Notes: generated by a model from the sequence alone, not told the origin. Positions 1 through 6,410 are shown, counted from the first letter of the stretch. The stretch is 7,234 bases of DNA from CAZAKZ01 sp964485695 (GCA_964485695.1 CAZAKZ010000219.1:1-7234), one strand, 5' to 3'. Program-made: numbers and translations.

Positions 1-9
1 GCGACCACG

Positions 10-77
10 GTGGGGGCCGAGAGGACGGCAGGGGGCTTAACGGCATTGCCTTTCCGTCCTGCCTTCCCCGGCCCCAC
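10..77. repeat. Nested GC-rich inverted repeats downstream of the acyltransferase gene
   Basis: Two nested inverted repeats are visible. The outer arms are GTGGGGGCCG at 10-19 and CGGCCCCAC at 69-77, complementary with one bulged G. The inner arms are AGGACGG at 22-28 and CCGTCCT at 54-60. Together they could fold into a hairpin just beyond the stop codon of the minus-strand acyltransferase gene. No U-tract follows in the visible minus-strand direction, so a classical Rho-independent terminator is not shown. In such GC-rich DNA part of this pairing may be chance. Confidence 0.3.
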
Positions 78-82
78 GCCGG

Positions 83-1057
83 TCAATCCACAGGTTGCTT
101 CCGTCTCGCCGTCTGGTGGTAGGGAAGAAAGTCGCTCTCGCTCTCGCTGAATGATTTCTTCCACCGGTTGTGGAACCAGATCCACTGTTCCGGATAGCGC
201 CGGATGCAGTTTTCGATGTCGGTCATGTAGGCCTGGGTGATGCGCTCCACCTCGGCCCGGAATCTGACCCCGGATCGGACGCGGATGACGCTCTCTTTTT
301 CGATGCGGAACCGGGAGGTCTTGCCGACGCGGAAGGCCCCGCCCGTGAGGATGGGCGCGCCCGAGCGGAGGCAGAGCATCGCAGGCCCGGTCGGCGCCTT
401 CACGTAGCGATCGAAGAACTTCACCGGTATCCGCGAGGTGTTGAGGTGCTTGTCCGGGAGGAGTGCGATGCATTCGTTCCGCTTCAGGCAATCCAGCATC
501 GGGTCGAGACCGTCATCGGCGTAGAGGATTTTCTGGCCGAAGGACTGCCGGAACCGCACCATGCCGCGCCGGATCAGGGGATTCCGGAACTTTCGCGAGA
601 TGGAGTTGAGGGTGAATACCGAGCTCAGGGCGCCGCCGGCCAGCTCCCAGTTCCCCATGTGGCCCGTCACCATGATCAGGCCCTTGCCCTCGTTCTTCAG
701 ATCTTCGACGATGTCGCGGTCGAACGACTCCACGAAGGGCTCCATGCCCCGCGTTTTCCGATACCGCTTCATGAGGATGATGTCCTGAAAGGTCATCACG
801 AAGTGACGGAACATGTCGCGGATGATCGTTTCCCTGGTCGTCGAGGAGAGCTCAGGAAAGGCCCGCTCCAGGTTGTTACGGGCGACCTGGACGTGTCTGC
901 GGTCCACCAGGCGGGCCAGGGTGCCGAAGGGGGGGCAGATCGCTTTAAGGAGGGGTGCGGGAAGATACTCGAGGCAACCGAGGAAGCCCCGGATGGGGAA
1001 ATAGACCGACGCATGGCCCACCTGACGCAGCAGGGGGATGTTGTACCAGTGCGCCAT
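83..1057 (-). CDS. LpxL/HtrB-family lipid A acyltransferase (lysophospholipid acyltransferase superfamily)
   Basis: Predicted 324-residue inner-membrane acyltransferase. Family members transfer a fatty acyl chain from acyl-ACP to a lipid A precursor (in E. coli, Kdo2-lipid IVA) on the cytoplasmic face. The HX4E catalytic motif is GHMGNWE, with H133 and E138. A second conserved block is PDKH at 201-204. The C-terminal PEQWIWFHNRWK at 289-300 matches the family's signature end. Residues 15-50 are hydrophobic to amphipathic, as expected for the N-terminal membrane anchor. The length is close to E. coli LpxL (306 aa), with about 24 extra residues at the C-terminus. The ATG start is supported by GAGGAA at 1067-1072, nine bases upstream. 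No other lipid A gene is nearby. Which acyl chain or position it serves cannot be told from sequence, and some homologues act on other lipids such as phosphatidylinositol mannosides. Confidence 0.88.
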   Translation of the reverse strand: MAHWYNIPLLRQVGHASVYFPIRGFLGCLEYLPAPLLKAICPPFGTLARLVDRRHVQVARNNLERAFPELSSTTRETIIRDMFRHFVMTFQDIILMKRYRKTRGMEPFVESFDRDIVEDLKNEGKGLIMVTGHMGNWELAGGALSSVFTLNSISRKFRNPLIRRGMVRFRQSFGQKILYADDGLDPMLDCLKRNECIALLPDKHLNTSRIPVKFFDRYVKAPTGPAMLCLRSGAPILTGGAFRVGKTSRFRIEKESVIRVRSGVRFRAEVERITQAYMTDIENCIRRYPEQWIWFHNRWKKSFSESESDFLPYHQTARRKQPVD

Positions 1058-1104
1058 GGAATCCTGTTCCTCACGGTGTGGAATATCGATGTAACGCCTC
1101 TGAA

Positions 1105-1133
1105 ATTGTAGGGGGCGGCATCAAGTACAACAA
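1105..1133 (-). promoter_or_regulatory. Possible sigma70-type promoter for the acyltransferase gene
   Basis: On the minus strand TTGTTG (1133-1128) and TACAAT (1110-1105) are separated by 17 bases. The -10 box matches the consensus at five of six positions; the -35 matches only its TTG. Transcription would start near 1098, giving a leader of about 40 bases that includes the GAGGAA ribosome binding site. This would let the gene be expressed independently of the beta-propeller gene upstream, which ends at 1182. Inferred from sequence match only. Confidence 0.35.
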
Positions 1134-1181
1134 GGTCTTTGTGATGCCGGTCACCCGCACGATCTTCCGGTTTCAGCGGCC

Positions 1182-2426
1182 TCACTCGAGGAGCAGGACG
1201 TACGGTTTCGAGATGGTGGCGATGCCGCTCGGAGCCCCGGCATCCAGGGTGACGGCGGCAGCCCAGATCTGGATGCCCTTGAGGCTGTTCCCGAACTGGC
1301 GCAGGTCCAGGTGGACGGCGGCCCGGTCCGAGAGGTTCAGGGTACCGAGGTTTCCTTTCAGGAGGGCGGCGAGGGAACCGTCCAGGCAGAGGCGGACCAG
1401 GTTGTCGAAGACCAGGGGCACGGCGCGGGTGTCCACGGGGATGGGGGGCGTGAAGCCGGTGCGGGACAGGGCCAGGGCGTAGGGGCGGCCGGCTTCACCG
1501 GGAAAGTTCACGTCGAATCGCCACTGGTTGGGGGAGCTAACGTGGCGAGTCACGATGTTCCGGCCCTTATCGAAGCACATGCCCGTGTTGTTCCAGGGCA
1601 GTCCGTTATACGTGGTGATCACCGTGCCGCGGCCGTCGGTGCGGTAGACCGGACCCGCGCCCACCACGATCTCGCCGCTTCCCCGCCACCGGTCGAAGCA
1701 GATGGCGTTGGCGTTCACAATCACATTGGGTCCGTTCAAGGTGGTCAGAGTGCGGGCGGTGATGGAATACCGGAAGAATCCCCAGAGCCAGCTCCGTCCG
1801 CCCGGTCCGAGGAGGATGGAACCGTCGGTGTGGTCCTGGGTCATTGAGAAGGGGTAATTCAGGGCCGAGATGAAGACGGTGTTCACGGTGCCGTCGAGGG
1901 CCACGTGGTAGAGGGTCTGGGAGGTGAGGTCCCCCACGAGGATCCGGCCGTCATTGAGGTCCTGGAGCACGGCCTGGGGACCGCGCAGCGGCGCCCCCGC
2001 GTGGAGGGTGGTGACGCCACTGCCGTCGCGCTTCACGAGGAAGAGGGCGGGCGTGAACGGCTGGGCGGTGCCCGAAACCACGAAGTCGCCGGTGTGCAGG
2101 GGCGCGAAGTAGTCCATGCGGAGAAAGGGCGCGCCCGACCAGACCGTGCGCACCACGGCGTTGACAGTGGGATCCACCACCACGAGTGCCGCCGGCGACT
2201 GGTAGGTGACGACCAGGATGTCCCGGTTGTTGTTGTCCATGCATACCATGTTGGGAAGACTCTGGAAGGTGACCATGGCCTGCCACGCTCCCGAGTTGTG
2301 GATGCGGTAGAGTAGTCCCGCCGTGGTGGTGGCGAGGATGTCGGTGCCGTAGGGCTGCGCCGCGGCCGGGCCGCACTGGAACACGACGAGAGCAGCGACC
2401 GTCACGAGAGTCATCCGGACGAGCAT
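1182..2426 (-). CDS. Secreted beta-propeller (NHL/SMP-30-like) protein with C-terminal beta-rich module
   Basis: Predicted 414-residue exported protein. A Sec signal peptide spans about residues 1-23, ending AAAQ; Cys18 is not in a good lipobox, so a lipoprotein is unlikely. Residues about 35-305 hold spaced repeats of a D/G-x-I-L/V-V strand motif: RDILVV at 68, GDFVVSG at 113, GRILVGD at 160, GSILLGPGG at 202, GEIVVGAG at 251. This fits a five- or six-bladed propeller of the NHL/SMP-30 type. Residues about 308-414, from GRPYALALS, look like a C-terminal beta-sandwich module that I associate with planctomycete secreted proteins. No catalytic residues are recognised; ligand binding or surface scaffolding is a guess. 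The ATG start has an ideal AAGGAG at 2435-2440 with 8-base spacing. A large palindrome begins 31 bases upstream of the start. The 123 bases between its stop and the next gene show no clear terminator. Confidence 0.75.
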   Translation of the reverse strand: MLVRMTLVTVAALVVFQCGPAAAQPYGTDILATTTAGLLYRIHNSGAWQAMVTFQSLPNMVCMDNNNRDILVVTYQSPAALVVVDPTVNAVVRTVWSGAPFLRMDYFAPLHTGDFVVSGTAQPFTPALFLVKRDGSGVTTLHAGAPLRGPQAVLQDLNDGRILVGDLTSQTLYHVALDGTVNTVFISALNYPFSMTQDHTDGSILLGPGGRSWLWGFFRYSITARTLTTLNGPNVIVNANAICFDRWRGSGEIVVGAGPVYRTDGRGTVITTYNGLPWNNTGMCFDKGRNIVTRHVSSPNQWRFDVNFPGEAGRPYALALSRTGFTPPIPVDTRAVPLVFDNLVRLCLDGSLAALLKGNLGTLNLSDRAAVHLDLRQFGNSLKGIQIWAAAVTLDAGAPSGIATISKPYVLLLE

Positions 2427-2528
2427 GACGTCATCTCCTTGTATTCTGGCTGGCTCCCGTGCCCACGCTCTGTTTTTGTCCTGGATCGGGACATGTCAGG
2501 GCAGTGGGGCACCCCACTGCCCTGACAT

Positions 2529-2538
2529 NNNNNNNNNN
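2529..2538. other. Assembly gap (10 Ns)
   Basis: A run of exactly ten ambiguous bases, typical of a scaffolding placeholder rather than a measured length. It falls right after the inner hairpin of the palindrome, where an assembler would be expected to fail because k-mers are self-complementary. Confidence 0.97.
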
Positions 2539-2540
2539 TC

Positions 2541-2591
2541 GCCCCCCCCCCCCCGCCCCTCCCCCGCCCCGGCGCCCCCCCCCCCCCCCGG
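2541..2591. other. Low-complexity poly-C tract, probably a sequencing artefact
   Basis: About 51 bases consist almost only of C, with runs of 13 (2542-2554) and 15 (2575-2589) and occasional G and one T. Read on the minus strand it is a poly-G that starts just after the outer palindrome arm. Aligned with the sequence the palindrome predicts there, the bases TTCC and then G-only calls agree wherever the expected base is G and at two further positions. This fits base-calling decay into G on a two-colour Illumina platform inside a strong hairpin. A genuine C-tract cannot be excluded. Confidence 0.65.
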
Positions 2592-2655
2592 AAATGTCCC
2601 GATCCAGGACAAAAACAGAGCGTGGGCACGCATTCACAGTCGTCCAGGTCCGACG

Positions 2656-2661
2656 ATTCTA
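2656..2661 (-). promoter_or_regulatory. Possible extended -10 element for the beta-propeller gene
   Basis: The minus strand reads TGG followed by TAGAAT, an extended -10 arrangement with five of six consensus matches. There is no convincing -35 box. If used, the transcript would start near 2649 and its leader would contain the whole palindrome before reaching the AAGGAG ribosome binding site at 2435-2440. Weak evidence, by sequence match only. Confidence 0.25.
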
Positions 2662-2699
2662 CCACGGAGGCCGGGACGGCGACAGCGATATCCTGGACC

Positions 2700-3275
2700 T
2701 CACGCGCCGGAGGGCCCGAACATCTCCTCGTAGGGCGCGCCGAGGTGCACCAGGGCGTCCACCAACTCTTCCCGGCTGTCGGGCGAGACCATGGCGAAGG
2801 CGGAGACCACGCCCGCCAACCACTTCTGTTTCTCGGAATCCGAGGGCGCGCCCTCGGCCTCGAGGTAGCCGGCGAAGCCCTCGAGGGTGAGGAATCGGAG
2901 GTCCCGACCCTCGTCCTCCTCGAGGCGCTCGTCGATGGCCTTGAACCACTCCTCCTTGTCGGCGAGGTGCTGGTACATCACCTGGGCGATCATGTCGTCC
3001 GGGTCGGCGTCGTATTCATCCATGCGCTTGGACAGCTCGTAGTGCAGCAGGTTGCGGCCGTGGGGGGTGGAGAGGAGGGTGTGCAGGGCCTTGCCCATGA
3101 CGTCGTCTTTCTCCACCTTGATCACGAGGCCCATGCCGCCGCGATTGGGCAGCCGTTTGATGGCGCGCTTCACCGCCTGGCGGTCTTCCGTGTCGGAAAA
3201 CACCTCGACCCAGTAGGCGGGGTCATCCATGAACTTGCAGAGCGGCCCGTCGTCCACCGCGGGGTAGGTTTCCAT
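2700..3275 (-). CDS. Hypothetical acidic cytosolic protein, 191 residues, divergent from the Hsp70-like gene
   Basis: I do not recognise this family. The preferred start is the ATG at 3275 (METYPAVDDG), because AAAGG at 3285-3289 sits nine bases upstream; a longer frame to 3395 adds 40 Arg-rich residues that look like non-coding sequence. The product has no signal peptide or membrane segment and is rich in Asp and Glu, especially in the second half (DERLEEDEGRD, DADPDD). It appears mostly helical: an early stretch TEDRQAVKRAIKRLPNRGG with basic residues, a middle HYELSKRMDEYDADPDD, and a C-terminal helix-rich part ending MFGPSGA. Whole-protein composition suggests a soluble cytosolic protein. 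It is transcribed away from the Hsp70-like gene, with 329 bases between the two starts, so shared regulation or a partnership with that chaperone is possible but unproven. The ORF looks complete, with codon use like its neighbours. Confidence 0.7.
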   Translation of the reverse strand: METYPAVDDGPLCKFMDDPAYWVEVFSDTEDRQAVKRAIKRLPNRGGMGLVIKVEKDDVMGKALHTLLSTPHGRNLLHYELSKRMDEYDADPDDMIAQVMYQHLADKEEWFKAIDERLEEDEGRDLRFLTLEGFAGYLEAEGAPSDSEKQKWLAGVVSAFAMVSPDSREELVDALVHLGAPYEEMFGPSGA

Positions 3276-3344
3276 GTCCGGTGACCTTTCCCGTTCTCGT
3301 AATCGTGTCCTGCCCGCCCCGACCCGGATTTCCTGGCAGCGACA

Positions 3345-3372
3345 AGAATACCGCATCTCTCTCCCAGGCCAA
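3345..3372 (-). promoter_or_regulatory. Weak candidate promoter for the hypothetical acidic protein
   Basis: On the minus strand TTGGCC (3372-3367) and TATTCT (3350-3345) are 16 bases apart, each matching four of six sigma70 consensus positions. It would give a leader of about 60 bases. Low confidence, since such matches occur by chance. Confidence 0.22.
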
Positions 3373-3531
3373 CTTTTTTCGGGGAAACCGGCCACGGCAT
3401 TCCTCGATGTCGTTCGGAGACAAGAAGCTACAACATCCGCCTTCGGTCCAGCGGGATCTGCGGTACCCGTTTCCGTTCGCTACATGAACGGAACCCGTAC
3501 GGCCGATAGGGGGTGGAAAGCCGGGACCGGT

Positions 3532-3559
3532 TTGTAATCCGTTTGCTTCGAGGTATAAA
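3532..3559 (+). promoter_or_regulatory. Candidate sigma70-type promoter for the Hsp70-like gene
   Basis: TTGTAA at 3532-3537 and TATAAA at 3554-3559 are 16 bases apart, in a locally AT-richer patch just upstream of the gene. The -10 matches five of six positions and the -35 four of six. Transcription would start near 3566, leaving a leader of about 40 bases with the GGAG ribosome binding site. Confidence 0.35.
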
Positions 3560-3594
3560 GATCACGGAACCGGCAACCCGACACTGCAGCGATT

Positions 3595-3598
3595 GGAG
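3595..3598 (+). promoter_or_regulatory. Ribosome binding site deciding the Hsp70-like start
   Basis: GGAG lies six bases before the ATG at 3605. The frame is also open from a TTG at 3593, but that codon overlaps this site, so the ATG is the better start. It also places the phosphate-1 motif (GIDLGTT) right at the N-terminus, as is normal for Hsp70 proteins. Confidence 0.7.
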
Positions 3599-3604
3599 AA
3601 AGAG

Positions 3605-5146
3605 ATGCGCCTGGGCATAGATCTGGGCACGACCCGGACGGTCGTGGCCGTTGTGGACAGAGGAAACTACCCGGTTGTGGGCTTCGAGACGTGCGAGGGT
3701 GATTTCCAGGAGTGGTATCCATACCTCATCGGCGTGAACGCCGACACCGAGGTGTACGGTCTGGACGCGGAGGCGTACAGGCACGACCCGGGCTGGACCT
3801 TTCTCCGGTCCCTGAAGCGATTGCTCGCCGAGTCGAGCCCCGAGTCGACGGTGCGGCTGGGGGGGCGTGATTGCTCGGTTCTGGGACTGCTCACGAAATA
3901 CCTGACCGCGCTCCGGAACGACCTGGTGAAACGCTCCAATCTGGACCTGGGCCGGAAGGAGCCCCTCGAGGCGTGGGTGTCGGTGCCCGCCAACGCCAAC
4001 AACAACCAGCGTTTTCTCACCCTGGAGGGCTTCCGCCAGGCCGGATTCGAGGTCAAGGGCGTCCTGAACGAACCATCCGCGGCCGGCATCGAGTACGTGC
4101 ACCGGTTCGGCGCCAAGAGAGGTGCGGGCCGCAAGGACAGCCTGGCGGTGTATGACCTCGGCGGCGGGACCTTCGACGTGTCCATCATCGGTGTCTCGGA
4201 TGAAATGACCTTCCACGTCCTTACCACCGAGGGGATCAGCCGCCTCGGAGGAAACGACTTCGACGAGGTGCTGCTGGACCTCGCCCTGGAACGGGCCGGC
4301 ATGGGGGAGGCGCTGCCGGACCGGGCCCGGTTCGACCTGCTGGAGGAGTGCTGTCAGCGCAAGGAGGGCCTCCACCCCAACACCCGGAAGACGGCCGTGG
4401 ACCTGGGCGTGGCCATTCCCGGGGCCGACGAGGTGGTGGTGCCGGTGGCCGACTACTACCGGCGGCTGGAGCCCATGGTGGACCGAACCCTCCGGGCCCT
4501 GGACACGGCATTCATCCGGCTGGGGGAGGGAGAGGCGGAGAAGGTGGGAGCCGTCTACATGGTGGGCGGAGCCTGCGAGCTGCCGCTGGTGTCCCGGCGG
4601 GTCCGGGAGATCCACGGCCGCCGGGTGCGCCGGTCTCCCTATCCCTTCGCGGCCACGGCCGTGGGCCTGGCCGTGGCCGCGGACCGGGAACACGAGATCT
4701 CGATCCAGGAGCGGTTCACCCGGCACTTCGGTGTCTGGCGCGAAGCGGAAGAAGGCCGGCGTATCGTGTTCGACTCGATCTTTCCCAAGGACACGGCCCT
4801 GCCGGGGCCGGGGGATCCTCCCCTGGTGCTCACCCGGAAATACGCCCCGGCCCACAACGTGGCCCATCTGCGCTACCTGGAATGCAGCCGGGTGACCGAG
4901 GACGATCAACCCGCCGGCGACATCAATCCCTGGGACGATATCATGTTCCCGCTGGATCCGGTGCTGAAGAGGAAGAAGCGCCTGGACCGCGTGCCGGTGG
5001 AGCACTTCCCCGGGGTTCAGGATCAGGTCGTCGAGGAGCACTACGCCTGCGACGCCCGGGGCGTCATCAATGTCACCATCCAGAACAGGAGCGCGGGGTA
5101 CCGGCGAAGGTACAAGCTGCGCAGCCACCTGTCCTGGGAGGAGTAG
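3605..5146 (+). CDS. Hsp70 (DnaK-like) family ATPase lacking the C-terminal helical lid
   Basis: Predicted 513-residue cytosolic Hsp70-family protein. The nucleotide-binding domain (about 1-360) carries the expected motifs: phosphate 1 GIDLGTT at 4-10; LKRLL at 70-74, whose K71 aligns with catalytic Lys70 of E. coli DnaK; connect-1 NEPSAAGIEY at 155-164; phosphate 2 DLGGGTFDVS at 184-193, with T189 at the DnaK Thr199 position; LGGNDFD at 214-220; and the adenosine motif MVGGACELPLV at 319-329. Residues about 365-505 fit the beta substrate-binding subdomain, ending with YACDARGVINVTIQN (480-494), which corresponds to DnaK's last beta strands. The protein then stops, so the roughly 130-residue helical lid is absent (DnaK is 638 aa). 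No dnaJ or grpE is adjacent, and this is probably not the housekeeping DnaK. Activity as a chaperone or as a regulatory ATPase is open. It is divergent from the unknown acidic protein gene and convergent with the hydrolase gene, 13 bases from its stop. Confidence 0.88.
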   Translation: MRLGIDLGTTRTVVAVVDRGNYPVVGFETCEGDFQEWYPYLIGVNADTEVYGLDAEAYRHDPGWTFLRSLKRLLAESSPESTVRLGGRDCSVLGLLTKYLTALRNDLVKRSNLDLGRKEPLEAWVSVPANANNNQRFLTLEGFRQAGFEVKGVLNEPSAAGIEYVHRFGAKRGAGRKDSLAVYDLGGGTFDVSIIGVSDEMTFHVLTTEGISRLGGNDFDEVLLDLALERAGMGEALPDRARFDLLEECCQRKEGLHPNTRKTAVDLGVAIPGADEVVVPVADYYRRLEPMVDRTLRALDTAFIRLGEGEAEKVGAVYMVGGACELPLVSRRVREIHGRRVRRSPYPFAATAVGLAVAADREHEISIQERFTRHFGVWREAEEGRRIVFDSIFPKDTALPGPGDPPLVLTRKYAPAHNVAHLRYLECSRVTEDDQPAGDINPWDDIMFPLDPVLKRKKRLDRVPVEHFPGVQDQVVEEHYACDARGVINVTIQNRSAGYRRRYKLRSHLSWEE

Positions 5147-5159
5147 CACCCGGGCCGCG

Positions 5160-6404
5160 TCACCTCGGTTTCAGATCGATCCGGGCCGTGAAGTACATCT
5201 CCGGGTCGTTCCGGGCGCGGATGGACTCCGCCAGTGCCACCAGGCTGTAAGCGACGACGCGGTTCACCAGCACCGAGTTGCCGTGCCGGACGACCACGGG
5301 CTTCTTCAGGTCGACCATCTTGTGGTTCAGGAAGATCCAGGTGCCGGTCACGGCTCCGGCCACGGTGAACTCGTTGCCTTTTCGCTGCACGTCGATGAGG
5401 TCCCTGGCGGTCTCGTTCTTGAGCCAGTAGAAGTGGGTCTTGTAGCTCCGGCTCCGCTCCCAGAGGATGCGCTCCGGGTAGGGATTCCGCTTGAACTTCC
5501 TCATCCAGTCGAAGATGGGCTTGACGCCCTTCCTGGGAAAGCCGTGGCCGATGCCGGTGTAGAGCTTCCAGACGAAGTTGAAGGGTCCGTACTTCTTCTT
5601 CGCCTCCTCGAGCTTTTTTGCCGCCTCCATGTCGCTGGTGGGCGGCACCCGTTCGTCGTCGGTGGCGTGGTAGAAGTAAAAGGGCAGGTTGAGGAGGTTG
5701 GGGAGAACGCCCCTGCCGAACTGGCCCCCGGCCATGGCGGATGCAGCGGCGAAGACGTCGGTATGTCGGCCGGCAATGGACCAGGCGCCGAAGCCGCCCA
5801 TGGAGTGGCCGGCGATGTAGATGCGGTTGGTGTCGATCCTGTAGGTCCGCTTCAACTCCTCGATGATGGCGAGGACGTACTGCTCCTCCCGCTCGGTGTT
5901 CCAGGCCGCTCGGGATTTTTCGACGACCGTGGGATAGACGTTGATCATCTTGGCGTCGAACTTGCCGAAGGAGCGCTCGATCTGGGCCCCGTCCCCGACC
6001 CCTTCCCCGCCGCCGTGGAGGCCGATGAAAAGGCCCGTCTTCCTGCGCTTCGCACTGTTCGGTGCCCGGAGGATGTAGCGGCCCGGGTAGTCCGGGTGGG
6101 TGCAGGTCACCTGCCCCTTCTTGGCCTTGCCCTTCAGCCGGGAGCCCGCCTTCTTCGCCAGACGGAAGCACACGCGGGTGAAGTAGCCGATGTCCTGCTT
6201 GCTCGGATGGTCGAGGGCCTCGAGGTCTTTCAGGATCTTATTCCGACCGGTCGGGTCTCTTTCCGGGAAGTAACGATCGAGGAGGTTCAGGACCTTCTTC
6301 TTTTCAGAGCTGTTGAGTCCGGCTCGTTCGGTCTTGCGGGCTTGCGTCGCCGCCGGCAGGGCCACGGCCGCGGTCAGCAAGGCAAGAAGAAGGATTCGAT
6401 ACAC
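5160..6404 (-). CDS. Secreted alpha/beta hydrolase (PHB depolymerase/feruloyl esterase-like) with C-terminal extension
   Basis: Predicted 414-residue exported serine hydrolase. A GTG start at 6404 is preferred: GGAGG at 6411-6415 is six bases upstream, and it puts the signal peptide (about 1-22, hydrophobic core ILLLALLTAAVAL, ending TQA) at the N-terminus. A longer frame from 6521 would bury that signal behind 39 Arg-rich residues. The catalytic apparatus is visible: oxyanion region LHGGGEG from about 129, nucleophile elbow GHSMGG with S201, acid D250 in TDDERVP, and H287 in GIGHGF. This resembles PHB depolymerase/esterase (polyhydroxyalkanoate, feruloyl, acetylxylan) and prolyl-oligopeptidase-like relatives; the substrate is unknown. 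Residues about 305-414 form a further module with a conserved-looking stretch VDLKKPVVV and an end AESIRARNDPEMYF, which I associate with planctomycete hydrolases. It converges on the Hsp70-like gene with no visible terminator between them. Confidence 0.85.
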   Translation of the reverse strand: MYRILLLALLTAAVALPAATQARKTERAGLNSSEKKKVLNLLDRYFPERDPTGRNKILKDLEALDHPSKQDIGYFTRVCFRLAKKAGSRLKGKAKKGQVTCTHPDYPGRYILRAPNSAKRRKTGLFIGLHGGGEGVGDGAQIERSFGKFDAKMINVYPTVVEKSRAAWNTEREEQYVLAIIEELKRTYRIDTNRIYIAGHSMGGFGAWSIAGRHTDVFAAASAMAGGQFGRGVLPNLLNLPFYFYHATDDERVPPTSDMEAAKKLEEAKKKYGPFNFVWKLYTGIGHGFPRKGVKPIFDWMRKFKRNPYPERILWERSRSYKTHFYWLKNETARDLIDVQRKGNEFTVAGAVTGTWIFLNHKMVDLKKPVVVRHGNSVLVNRVVAYSLVALAESIRARNDPEMYFTARIDLKPR

Positions 6405-6410
6405 GTCAGC

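Larger units (their letters stand above)
2458..2630. repeat. Long perfect inverted repeat (37-bp outer arms, 17-bp inner hairpin) interrupted by an assembly gap
   Basis: The outer arms at 2458-2494 and 2594-2630 are perfectly complementary over 37 bp. The left half continues into an inner perfect hairpin with arms at 2493-2509 and 2512-2528 around a 2-base centre (CA, 2510-2511). If 2528 is joined directly to 2596, the pieces form one uninterrupted palindrome with 52-bp perfect arms. What separates them is ten Ns and a poly-C tract that look artefactual. The element lies between the stop of the unknown gene at 2700 and the start of the beta-propeller gene at 2426. No transposase gene is present, so a REP-like or MITE-like non-coding repeat is the simplest reading. 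The end CCCACGCTCTG resembles widespread GCGTGGG-type bacterial repeats as I remember them; this is not verified. Confidence 0.85.
3276..3604. other. Divergent intergenic region between the unknown gene and the Hsp70-like gene
   Basis: This 329-base stretch separates two divergent starts. Open frames crossing it on both strands lack ribosome binding sites and family resemblance, so I see no gene in it. It holds a candidate promoter on each strand, annotated separately. I see no CIRCE-type inverted repeat or sigma32-type promoter that would mark heat-shock control, and no strong hairpin. Confidence 0.6.

Noticed and set aside
170..1111. 313-residue open frame on the plus strand opposite the acyltransferase
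   Set aside because: The minus strand encodes the HX4E acyltransferase motifs; this frame has no recognisable domain.
2541..2591. C-rich tract as an i-motif/G-quadruplex regulatory element
   Set aside because: Its position next to Ns within a palindrome and its match to degraded base calls make an artefact the simpler reading.
2458..2630. CRISPR array or Rho-independent terminator
   Set aside because: There is one inverted pair, not repeated direct units with spacers, and no T-run follows the hairpin; the T-run lies inside the arms.
2411..2890. Pro-rich or Gly-rich open frames running through the poly-C tract and Ns
   Set aside because: They depend on unknown bases and a probable sequencing artefact, and translate only to low-complexity sequence.
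3276..3604. CIRCE/HrcA or sigma32 heat-shock control of the Hsp70-like gene
   Set aside because: I found no TTAGCACTC-type inverted repeat and no convincing sigma32 -35/-10 pair in the region.
3428..5149. 573-residue open frame on the minus strand opposite the Hsp70-like gene
   Set aside because: Its composition is Pro/His/Val/Gly-rich, it has no family motif, and the opposite strand carries all Hsp70 signature motifs; it is a GC-rich antisense shadow.
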